54,460 nucleotides of DNA from Pontiellaceae bacterium B12219 (GTDB lineage: Bacteria > Verrucomicrobiota > Kiritimatiellia > Kiritimatiellales > Pontiellaceae): contig JARNMJ010000028.1 of assembly GCA_029432795.1 (NCBI GenBank), positions 1 to 54,460 of the forward strand, read 5' to 3'. A program made the translations under genes and the position numbers. The notes beneath the pieces are model-generated. The model made no database searches and was not told the origin of the DNA. It saw only the letters and a list, made by a program, of their open reading frames with translations. Shown piece by piece: positions 36,590 through 44,150 of this stretch. Position 1 is the stretch's first letter; every line of letters begins with the position of its first letter.

Positions 36590-36641
36590 AAATACTCCTG
36601 TATATTTCAAAAATTCATCCGAACTAAATGGGTTAATTACT

Positions 36642-36695
36642 GTGCTGTTGTATGGTTTTTTACGCGCCGAAACTCCGCCTCCCCGCAAACAGCAC
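36642..36695. other. Inverted repeat between S7 and the large lyase gene
   Basis: GTGCTGTT (36642-36649) and AACAGCAC (36688-36695) are exact complements across a 38-base spacer, in the 131-base gap between minus-strand genes. It may be a terminator-like hairpin after S7 or a regulator site for the lyase gene. Confidence 0.35.
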
Positions 36696-36720
36696 TGCAT
36701 ATATCTCTACACTCTACGCA

Positions 36721-38172
36721 TCATGGAAGCGGGCCGTCTTTCAGTTCAATGTGATCGTAGTTGACGTTCCAGATCGGCATGCCCGCCTCATCCACTCCAA
36801 CCGCCTGCGGTTGCAGCAGATGCTCAGGCGCCTGACCGTTATTCATCATCCGGGCCGTCAATCGCTGCATCAATGCACGGACCACGTCCTGATTTTCAGG
36901 AGCATCGTAGACATTCAACATTTCTGCCGGATCATTTTTCAGATCGTACAGTTCCCAGCAATCAAAGCTATGGGCGCACAGTTTCCAGCGATCGGTGCGC
37001 AACATGGCACCGGCGCCAAAATGGGTCGGCCCGTGCGGCGCGCGCAGATTGACGCCCGGAATCGGTTCATGCCGGGGTGCCAATTGCAATCCTCCTTCTG
37101 CATACACATCACCACGCGGCTGATAGTCGGGCGTCAGCAGCGAATAGGCCCGACTGCCGTCCGGCTGCGGTACACCGCAGAGATCCATGATGGTGGCGAA
37201 CACATCCGATGCTTCGACCAACTCCCCGTTCTGACCCTTAGGAATTTTACCGCTCGGATCCCACAGCACCATCGGCACGCGGACCATCGAATCGTAGAAC
37301 GCCGCCATTTTATGCGTCACACCGTAGTCTCCGAGAAACTCGCCGTGGTCGCTCCAGAAAAGGACAATGGTTTCATTCAGAATATCCAGCTCTTCCAGTT
37401 TATCCAGCACACGCCCGAGCTGGTCGTCCACATAGCGAATCTGCCCGCAATACATCGCCATCGCTTTTTTAAAATCCTCTTCCGATGCTTCATCGGAACG
37501 GGAGTTTTTGCGCCACAGCGTCATGCGTTCCGGCTCGCCGCCTTCAGCCTCGCGGCGGAAGTTGGAAGGCAGTTCAAACTGATCCGGCGAGAACATCGTG
37601 TCGTACGGTTCCGGCGCGGTAAAATAGGGATGCGGATCCTGATAGTTCAACGTCACAAAAAACGGTTGCCGCAAGGTGGAACGGCGGTCGATGTAGTCCA
37701 GCCCGGCCGTGGTCAACCGTTCCGTCAGGTTCCAGGGACTGGAAGTTTCCAGCGGACCAGAGCTCCAGCTGCGTTCATACGCCGGATGCCGGTCCATATT
37801 GCCGATGCAGAGGTCTTCGCCTTCGTCATAAAGCAAACCGATGGCGTCGTCGGCAACGATATGGTCCTTGCCGAAGAGCGCACGGTGATAGCCCGCTTTT
37901 TCCAGACCTTGGAAGATATTGGGATGCTTCGGATGCATGCGGCCGCCATAGTTGCGAATGCCGTGCTCCGAGGGATAGCGCCCGGTGACCACGGAAGTGC
38001 GGCTGGGCCCGCACATGGGACACGCCACAAATGCTTTTTCAAAGTTGGTGCCCATGTTGGCGAGCCGGTTCAGGTTTCCGGTTTCGATGAAGGGATGTCC
38101 GTTCGGCGTCATATAATCCCAACGCATCTGATCGGGATTGATCACCACAATATTATATCTATCACAACTCAT
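36721..38172 (-). CDS. S1-family sulfatase without signal peptide (S7), 483 aa
   Basis: The product begins MSCDRYNIVVINPDQMRWD with no hydrophobic leader, so it should be cytoplasmic. It has the type I sulfatase fold, with metal-binding D14-Q15 (the DQ variant of the usual DD pair), Cys54 in CPMCGPSRTSV as formylglycine precursor, GKDHIV in place of GKWH, and WSDHGEFLGDYG with the Asp-His ligands near residue 300. Such DQ-type sulfatases often act on small sulfated saccharides. The ATG follows AGGG by 8 bases and starts 7 bases after the beta-helix gene stop. It therefore belongs to the SSS-S8-dehydrogenase-beta-helix-S7 unit. An intracellular sulfatase needs a maturation enzyme active in the cytoplasm. 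A near copy of the TTCCAA palindrome lies at 37900-37914. Confidence 0.92.
   Translation of the reverse strand: MSCDRYNIVVINPDQMRWDYMTPNGHPFIETGNLNRLANMGTNFEKAFVACPMCGPSRTSVVTGRYPSEHGIRNYGGRMHPKHPNIFQGLEKAGYHRALFGKDHIVADDAIGLLYDEGEDLCIGNMDRHPAYERSWSSGPLETSSPWNLTERLTTAGLDYIDRRSTLRQPFFVTLNYQDPHPYFTAPEPYDTMFSPDQFELPSNFRREAEGGEPERMTLWRKNSRSDEASEEDFKKAMAMYCGQIRYVDDQLGRVLDKLEELDILNETIVLFWSDHGEFLGDYGVTHKMAAFYDSMVRVPMVLWDPSGKIPKGQNGELVEASDVFATIMDLCGVPQPDGSRAYSLLTPDYQPRGDVYAEGGLQLAPRHEPIPGVNLRAPHGPTHFGAGAMLRTDRWKLCAHSFDCWELYDLKNDPAEMLNVYDAPENQDVVRALMQRLTARMMNNGQAPEHLLQPQAVGVDEAGMPIWNVNYDHIELKDGPLP
37900..37914. repeat. Near-perfect TTCCAA palindrome copy in sulfatase S7
   Basis: TTCCAGACCTTGGAA differs by one base from TTCCAA-N3-TTGGAA and lies within the coding sequence. 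Confidence 0.45.
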
Positions 38173-38179
38173 ATTTTCC

Positions 38180-39820
38180 CTACTTCAGCTGGGTGATGCG
38201 GTTATTCGACCCCTTGTCTTCAACCGGACCCAGCGACTTAATTTTGCAGTTCCGGACATTGGGTTCCAGAATCAGCTTGGCCGAGGTGTAGTTTTCAATC
38301 GTTGAATCAATGAGCGGTTTTCTGCCGCCGCAGCTCAGCACATTGATTTCCTCGGGAAGCGGCTTAGTGGTTCCATCACGAAAAATGAAGGTGCTTCGAT
38401 CTCCGCAGATGATGCCCAGGCTGGATCGGGGAGTCGGTTGAAATCCCTCCGGCGGATCGAGCACCGTGAGTTCGAATTCCGCCTTATACGGCAGATCGCC
38501 GCGAGTCAGGTTAAAGACCGGATTGTAGGAAAGGTCCGCAAAACAGTTTTTCATGACCACATCGCCTTCATCGCCGACGCTCAGGTCATAGGCAAAATCA
38601 CCGGCCTCTCGAACGGTTACATTTTCCAAAATCACATCGCCTTCCGGACACAGCAGCTGGAAGCATCCGCGAAAACGTTCAACAGTGGTATCAATCACGG
38701 TTACATTCCGTACATCGTTATAGGCACGGATCCCGTCTTCGGTCAGCGGAATCATCCAATCGCGCGGAATCGGTTGCTTGGAACGGTATAACATTTCAAA
38801 GTCGTTATCGACCGCACGTCCGGCCTTCTCTTTAAAGATATCGTTCGTCGGCCGCAGCGTTCCGGAAAATAAACAGTCTTTCACCAGCACCCCGTCCACA
38901 TTATGCAAATGCAGACCATGCCCGAAGGACTGCTGATAAATCTTACAACCGATCAACTCGGTATCGTTTGCATTCAGAATACTCATAAAGGAGTGTTTGT
39001 TCAGCCGCCCGTAGGAACCGCTTCCTTTCCCGTAAAAATCGGTATACCCGAAAGGTATCGATCCCTTGATTACAAAGGTGCAATTTACAAACCGGTTGCC
39101 GTCATTACAGATTTCAAATTCGCATTCGGTCACCCTGTAATCCGGATAGGGCTTATCAAGCACATTCCGGAAATACCCGCCGATGAAGGTATTGTTCGCG
39201 CCGTTGATGTGCCAGGAGTCGGCCACGTGTGCCTTTCCCGACATCGTGCCCTGCAACGAAACGGGTGTTTCAATCACAACGCCGCGCAGATCGAAATAGT
39301 TATTCGATCCGGTAACGGCAAAGATGTGCTCCTGCGGGCTCACATCCGGCCCCCTCCCCGTGCTCTCTGCTTTGTGGATAGCCGTGAACACAATCGGCTC
39401 GTCAGTTTTTTCGGCCCGGTAAACACCGGGTTTCATCCGGATCTTCAGCCCGTTTTTTTTGATCGCCGCACGAAACTGATCCAGCGAATCGATCAGAATA
39501 TAACCGGGACGGACTTCAAAATCATCCGTCACCGGCTCCGGCTCGGGAGCCGGAGTAAAGATCAGTTCCATCGGCGGATTTTCCGCCAGCTGCAGTCCGA
39601 CATTCTTCTCCGGTTCCGGCGGTTGTTCCGGCTCAGGAGCAATCTCCTGTTCCTGCACCGGTTCTGCTTCTTTTTCCATCACACTTGCAAGCGGTTCTTC
39701 CAGAATCGGCTCAGACTCCACTTCTGCAACAGAAACCGGTTCCTGCTTTTGTTCCTGCTGCTTCAGCACAAAAACTGCACCACCGGCACAGACCGCCACA
39801 AGTATGAGGAATTTTTTCAA
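38180..39820 (-). CDS. Membrane-tethered parallel beta-helix protein, 546 aa
   Basis: The N-terminus (residues 1-20, MKKFLILVAVCAGGAVFVLK) is a hydrophobic anchor without a clear cleavage site. It is followed by about 75 residues very rich in Glu, Pro, Gln and Val, a TonB-like extended stalk. From about residue 105 a right-handed beta-helix begins (DSLDQFRAAIKKNGLKIRMK, then GVYRA) and runs to the end. Repeated coils include ANDTELIGCKIYQQSFGHGL and NVDGVLVKDCLFSG. This layout would hold an enzyme at the outer face of the inner membrane, reaching into the periplasm. Lyase, epimerase or sulfated-glycan hydrolase activity is possible; no family is certain. The start is TTG with GAAGG 9 bases upstream, inside the end of the preceding dehydrogenase gene (4-base gap), so translation is probably coupled. 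Confidence 0.8.
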   Translation of the reverse strand: MKKFLILVAVCAGGAVFVLKQQEQKQEPVSVAEVESEPILEEPLASVMEKEAEPVQEQEIAPEPEQPPEPEKNVGLQLAENPPMELIFTPAPEPEPVTDDFEVRPGYILIDSLDQFRAAIKKNGLKIRMKPGVYRAEKTDEPIVFTAIHKAESTGRGPDVSPQEHIFAVTGSNNYFDLRGVVIETPVSLQGTMSGKAHVADSWHINGANNTFIGGYFRNVLDKPYPDYRVTECEFEICNDGNRFVNCTFVIKGSIPFGYTDFYGKGSGSYGRLNKHSFMSILNANDTELIGCKIYQQSFGHGLHLHNVDGVLVKDCLFSGTLRPTNDIFKEKAGRAVDNDFEMLYRSKQPIPRDWMIPLTEDGIRAYNDVRNVTVIDTTVERFRGCFQLLCPEGDVILENVTVREAGDFAYDLSVGDEGDVVMKNCFADLSYNPVFNLTRGDLPYKAEFELTVLDPPEGFQPTPRSSLGIICGDRSTFIFRDGTTKPLPEEINVLSCGGRKPLIDSTIENYTSAKLILEPNVRNCKIKSLGPVEDKGSNNRITQLK

Positions 39821-39824
39821 TGGA

Positions 39825-40808
39825 TTAGGCCTTCGATTTTACCGTTTCAAGATCGGCGCCATATTTCAGCGGTTCCCCGGCGATCAGCCGCTTGAGTTCT
39901 TCAACCATATAGTCGGCCATGCGGCGGAATTCGGTTCCTTTCGAACCGGCAATGTGCCCGCTCAAAAGGATATTCGGAACCGAATACAATTCAGAGTCAT
40001 CCTCCGGCGGTTCCGGATGCTGAACATCCAGCAGGGCCGTCAGATCCGGGCGATCCTTCATGACCTGAATCAGTTCCGGTTCATTCACCTGACGGCCACG
40101 ACCGACGTTAATGAACGAAGCGCTGTCGATCATACTCGCAAACAACTTGCCGTTGAAGACGCCGACATTATCGTCGCGGTCGGGGAACAGGTTAACCACA
40201 GCAAAGGATGTTGAAAAGGCCTCTTCCAGGGAAATGGTCCGGTTGGATTCGCGGGACGGAACCACAATCACTTCCAGCTTATGATGAGAAAGTAATTCCT
40301 GAAGGTGGTTTGAAATGGTGCCGTTCCCTAGAATGGCAACGCGATTGTCATAGTTTCCATGTCCGCGATAGTTGTTTCCCATAAAGGTGGAATCTTTATC
40401 GACGCACTCCCGGCTGTTGCGCCAGAACCCCGCTCCGGCCAGAAGCACCTGTGCCAGGGCAAATTCAGCCACCGGCACACCGTTGGCTTCGATGGCACTG
40501 CTCACCTGAATGCCCCGTTCGAGATACGGAAGTGCAAAGCCCTGTACCGAACCGGCCGCGTAGAGCACGGCTTTGAGGTTCGGCATTTTGTCGATCTGCT
40601 CATCCGTTAACATCGGCATACTCCAGGTGGCGAAGATCACTTCCAAATCCTGGAGGTTTTTGACTTCCTCATCGAAGTTTTCAGGTCTGACGATCACAGG
40701 ATGCAAATCCGTCAGCTCGCCAATGAGTTGCTGACGATCCGCGAATACACTCTCGACATTATCCAGGTTCCCCACGGGATCCACTGCGTTAAAAAATGCT
40801 GCTTTCAT
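39825..40808 (-). CDS. D-2-hydroxyacid dehydrogenase-family protein, 327 aa
   Basis: This is a cytoplasmic NAD(P)-dependent oxidoreductase of the D-isomer-specific 2-hydroxyacid dehydrogenase family. The catalytic Arg lies in FINVGRGRQVNEPELIQVM, the Glu in DVQHPEPPEDDSELYSVP, and the His in NILLSGHIAGSKGTEF. The nucleotide-binding loop is unusual: VAILGNGTISNHL has G-N-G-x-x-S instead of G-x-G-x-x-G. That may weaken cofactor binding or change its preference. GGGAG lies 8 bases before the ATG. It lies between sulfatase S8 (31 bases) and the tethered beta-helix gene (4 bases). In a sugar-breakdown operon it might reduce or oxidise a keto-acid or hydroxy-acid derived from a uronic or deoxy sugar. 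The substrate is unknown. Confidence 0.88.
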   Translation of the reverse strand: MKAAFFNAVDPVGNLDNVESVFADRQQLIGELTDLHPVIVRPENFDEEVKNLQDLEVIFATWSMPMLTDEQIDKMPNLKAVLYAAGSVQGFALPYLERGIQVSSAIEANGVPVAEFALAQVLLAGAGFWRNSRECVDKDSTFMGNNYRGHGNYDNRVAILGNGTISNHLQELLSHHKLEVIVVPSRESNRTISLEEAFSTSFAVVNLFPDRDDNVGVFNGKLFASMIDSASFINVGRGRQVNEPELIQVMKDRPDLTALLDVQHPEPPEDDSELYSVPNILLSGHIAGSKGTEFRRMADYMVEELKRLIAGEPLKYGADLETVKSKA

Positions 40809-40839
40809 AGTTTTACTCCCAGTTGATGTAACTTAAAAA

Positions 40840-42375
40840 TTAATTACTCGGTTTCTTCGATCCTACGCTCAAGACATACGGATCATGTGGATGATAGGCC
40901 GGCCAGATACCCCTCTGCCCCTGCACTTCATTCACATGAATGACGGAACCCAGATAACGGGAAACCGTTAACCAGTCCAACATCGCAGCCTTGAGTTTCA
41001 GAATTTCCAACTCATAAGCCGGATCCTTTGCAAGGTTGTGCTCCTCCCAAGGGTCGGCCTCCATGTTGAAGTATTCTTCTTCTTCCTGTCCTGCATAATA
41101 AATCAGCTTCCGGTCTTTGGAACGCACCATAGTCAGATAATTGTCCTCACAATAAACCCGCTCCGGCACTTCACTCCGATCGCCTTCTGTAAAGCGTTTC
41201 CAATTGCTGGAACCGTCCAGACGCGCGGGCACATCCAGTCCCAATGCCGTCAGAATCGTCGGTCCGATATCCATTTGAGTAAACAGATCGTCATCAACCG
41301 TTCCGCCACGCAACGCACCGGGCAGGCGGGCGAGCATGGGCACATGCAAGGCCTGATCGGTCATGAGCCATTTATAGATCATCTCATGATCACCCAAATT
41401 ATCCCCATGATCCGATGTGAATAAAATCAGGGTATTCTCCATCAGGCCCCGCGCTTCAAGCGCGTCGAGGATCCTGCCCACCTGATAATCGATGCCGGTG
41501 ATCTTCGCGTAATAATGCCGCCGCATCCGTTTGAGATCCTCTTCGGTTTTGTCCGTCAGATCAGTCGCCCACACCCCGTAAGGCGGTGCGGCATCAAAAC
41601 GGTTGGGATTGCGCGAGGCCTCCATAAAGCGCGCATATTGCGGCGGGCGGGCTTTCAATCCGCCTTCATCAAAATGAGGCAGCGGCACATCGCGCCCCTC
41701 GTACATATCCAGAAAGCGTTTCGGCGGATCGTATGGATCGTGCGGCCCCTGAAACCCGATGTGCAGATAGAACGGTTCATCGCGGTCGTAGTCGTTAATC
41801 CAGCGGGTCGCCATGCGCCCGACATATTGATCCACATGGTGCTTTTCCTCCAACGGAAATACATCGGAGGTGCATTTCGACATCCACTTGCCATCCTGCG
41901 TCAGCAGCTTGCACGGGCTTTCCAGCCCTTCGGCTTTAAGATAATTGGCATAGTCGTCGTGCGAGGCTTTCATGTTCGGGAAGTTTTCGGTGTAGAGGCG
42001 TTCCCTGAATCCCATCATGTCGGTTTCCGGAAGATGGTGCACCTTGCCCATCGCCGCGGTGTAGTACCCGGCATCCTGAATATCGCTGACCCAACTGCGG
42101 TTCTGCGTCCATTCATCGAAGGCATAACAACCGGTATTATGCGGAAACTGCCCGGTATAAAATGCCCCGCGCGAAGCCACACAGGTGGCACCGCAGCAAT
42201 AGGCATTGCTGAACGCAACCGACTCGCGAAACAACCGGTCCAGATTGGGCGTAATCATATGGGGATTGCCCAGCGCGGCGATGGTGTCCGCCCGTTGCTG
42301 ATCGCTCTTAATGACCACCACATTGAGAGGCATCCCGTCTTTCAGGGTCGCCCTTCTGTTAATTTTTGTGCTCAT
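40840..42375 (-). CDS. S1-family sulfatase without signal peptide, C-x-A-x-R type (S8), 511 aa
   Basis: This second cytoplasmic-looking sulfatase begins MSTKINRRATLKDGMPLNVV. The metal site is D25-Q26 in VIKSDQQRAD. The formylglycine precursor is Cys65 in GATCVASRGAF, where the usual Pro of C-x-P-x-R is Ala; the accepted type I motif allows Ala. GKVHHLPETDMMG and TSDHGDNLGDHEMIYK complete the site. GLRGIWPAYHP-like C-terminal residues (GQRGIWPAYHPHDPYVLS) differ from S7. The ATG overlaps the symporter stop (ATGA), with AGGAA 6 bases upstream, so transporter and sulfatase are translationally coupled. This suggests that the transported compound is a sulfated sugar that the enzyme then desulfates. 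A near-perfect TTCCAA palindrome lies at 41198-41212. Confidence 0.92.
   Translation of the reverse strand: MSTKINRRATLKDGMPLNVVVIKSDQQRADTIAALGNPHMITPNLDRLFRESVAFSNAYCCGATCVASRGAFYTGQFPHNTGCYAFDEWTQNRSWVSDIQDAGYYTAAMGKVHHLPETDMMGFRERLYTENFPNMKASHDDYANYLKAEGLESPCKLLTQDGKWMSKCTSDVFPLEEKHHVDQYVGRMATRWINDYDRDEPFYLHIGFQGPHDPYDPPKRFLDMYEGRDVPLPHFDEGGLKARPPQYARFMEASRNPNRFDAAPPYGVWATDLTDKTEEDLKRMRRHYYAKITGIDYQVGRILDALEARGLMENTLILFTSDHGDNLGDHEMIYKWLMTDQALHVPMLARLPGALRGGTVDDDLFTQMDIGPTILTALGLDVPARLDGSSNWKRFTEGDRSEVPERVYCEDNYLTMVRSKDRKLIYYAGQEEEEYFNMEADPWEEHNLAKDPAYELEILKLKAAMLDWLTVSRYLGSVIHVNEVQGQRGIWPAYHPHDPYVLSVGSKKPSN
41198..41212. repeat. Near-perfect TTCCAA palindrome copy in sulfatase S8
   Basis: TTCCAATTGCTGGAA, one mismatch from the pattern; the sense strand reads SSNWK. 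Confidence 0.55.
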
Positions 42376-44144
42376 TGGTTTCCTTTCTTAATTTTCCTGC
42401 CCACCCAGCCGAGCAATACCCCCACCGCAACGACAAACCCGCCGCAAATGAGTATCAATACCCGATCATTCATTTCATTCGGAACAGCCAGAAGCAGGAG
42501 CGTCAGAAGACCGTAAGCCAGACACAGCTTACTCAGCACAGCATATTGCCGAGTATCGCCTTCGTAGTCCGGTTCGTGATCCAGAGAACGGTCAACCGGT
42601 CTGTTGAGTTCTTCAAAGAAGGTCTCAACCTGTTCGGTATATTCCGACTTTTCGTCTTTATAAAAAAGCATGGACGCAAAATAGAAAATGACGCAGACGA
42701 TGAAGATCGATCCCGTTGTGAGCGCAAGATTCAAATCCGCCGATTCATATTTTGAAAGGACTTCATGTTGTCCCCAGACCTGCTGCATCCACGCCTTTGT
42801 GAAGCCGAACTTGGCAATGACCGCCATGACAAAACCGGCCACCATGGTGCCCCAGCCCGCCCACTCCGGCGTCTTCTTGAAAAACATGCCGAACGTCAGC
42901 GGAATGGCCGTCGGCAAACCGATCATTGCCGTGGTTTTCAGGATCAGATCGAACAGCTTGATCTCTTTCATATCTTTCAGACTGAGCGCAACCAGCATCC
43001 AGATGAGGCCATAGATGAGAATAAAGATACGGCCCACCAAAATCTGTTTGAGTTCCGAAGCATCCCTGTTGACTTTCCTGATATAGAAGTTGCGTACAAA
43101 TGTGCCGGAATAGACATTCAGCAAACTGTTCATCGAAGTCAGACTGGCTGCAAAAATTCCGCACACCAAAAGCCCCAGCAGTCCCTGCGGCAACAGCTCC
43201 ATGGCGATGGCCACATAGGCCGCTTCATTCGCATTATTCAATTGCGAAAACTCTTCCATTCCGGCCAGATCCGGGAACAGCACCGCCGACCCCATAGCCG
43301 GAATCATCCAGATCGGCGCCAGCAGCAGGAATCCCGCAATGGAAATCAGCACCGCTTTTTTTGCATCTTTTCCATCCTTCACAAACAGATAGCGCGCCGC
43401 ACCGGTCAGCATACTGTTCATCATCGTGATCTGATTAATCATCAATGTAATCGCAAATACGGCAATGATCCACGGGCGTGCCAGATCGGTCCACTGAAAA
43501 TGATAGTCCGGCACCTTTTCCAGCAGCCCGTTAAAACCGCCGATTTCGTTATGCCGCAAGGTTAATACCGCCATGCTGATTGTGATGGTCAACACCACCA
43601 GCATCTGAACAAAATCGCCGGCGGTGGCCGCCCACGATCCGCCCAGCAGGGTCATCCCGATCACAACGACCGCCATGACCACAATAATCACGCCCATCGG
43701 CAGACCGAAAACACCGGACATAAATACAGAAATGGTATAGAGCATCACACCGCCCATAAACGTCTGGAAGACCAGCGGCAACCAGGTGTAAACCTGCTCA
43801 CTCACATCGCCGTAGCGTTTACGAATACCCTCCACCGCCGTCACAACCCGCATTTGCCGGAACCGGGCCGCGGTTAAAAAATAGCAGAAAATCAGCGCAA
43901 CAATATTACAGCCGAAAAGAATCAGAAAATAGGTGCCCATCTCATAGGCCTTCGCCGCACCACCGGTGAACGACCAGGCCGAGAATGTGGTCATAAAGGC
44001 ACTGCTGCCGACCACCCACCAGAGCATACCGCCGCCGCCCCGGAAAAAATCACTGGCTGTTTTGCTGAAGCTCTTATAGATCGGTCCCAGCGAAAGCATG
44101 AACACCAGATAAACGCCAATTACAATGTAATCATAAATCGTCAT
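42372..44144 (-). CDS. Sodium:solute symporter (SSS / SLC5-like family), 590 aa
   Basis: This multi-pass inner-membrane transporter has about 14 hydrophobic helices. It opens with YIVIGVYLVFMLSLGPIY. Family features include GGGGMLWWVVGSSAFMTTFSAWSFTGGAAKAYE and the segment GSWAATAGDFVQMLVV. A cytoplasmic loop of about 60 charged residues precedes the last two helices. SSS members import sugars, sugar acids and similar solutes with sodium. AGGAAACT precedes the ATG, 6 bases after the lipoprotein lyase. The stop overlaps the start of S8 by 4 bases. Its neighbours (a lyase upstream; signal-less sulfatase and dehydrogenase downstream) suggest import of sulfated mono- or disaccharides. It is a different uptake system from FucP, so the locus appears to import at least two kinds of product. 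Confidence 0.93.
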   Translation of the reverse strand: MTIYDYIVIGVYLVFMLSLGPIYKSFSKTASDFFRGGGGMLWWVVGSSAFMTTFSAWSFTGGAAKAYEMGTYFLILFGCNIVALIFCYFLTAARFRQMRVVTAVEGIRKRYGDVSEQVYTWLPLVFQTFMGGVMLYTISVFMSGVFGLPMGVIIVVMAVVVIGMTLLGGSWAATAGDFVQMLVVLTITISMAVLTLRHNEIGGFNGLLEKVPDYHFQWTDLARPWIIAVFAITLMINQITMMNSMLTGAARYLFVKDGKDAKKAVLISIAGFLLLAPIWMIPAMGSAVLFPDLAGMEEFSQLNNANEAAYVAIAMELLPQGLLGLLVCGIFAASLTSMNSLLNVYSGTFVRNFYIRKVNRDASELKQILVGRIFILIYGLIWMLVALSLKDMKEIKLFDLILKTTAMIGLPTAIPLTFGMFFKKTPEWAGWGTMVAGFVMAVIAKFGFTKAWMQQVWGQHEVLSKYESADLNLALTTGSIFIVCVIFYFASMLFYKDEKSEYTEQVETFFEELNRPVDRSLDHEPDYEGDTRQYAVLSKLCLAYGLLTLLLLAVPNEMNDRVLILICGGFVVAVGVLLGWVGRKIKKGNQ

Positions 44145-44150
44145 AGTTTC

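Noticed and set aside
40641-40655. TTCCAAATCCTGGAG in the dehydrogenase gene as another palindrome copy
   Set aside because: Two mismatches to the palindrome pattern; not distinguishable from chance.
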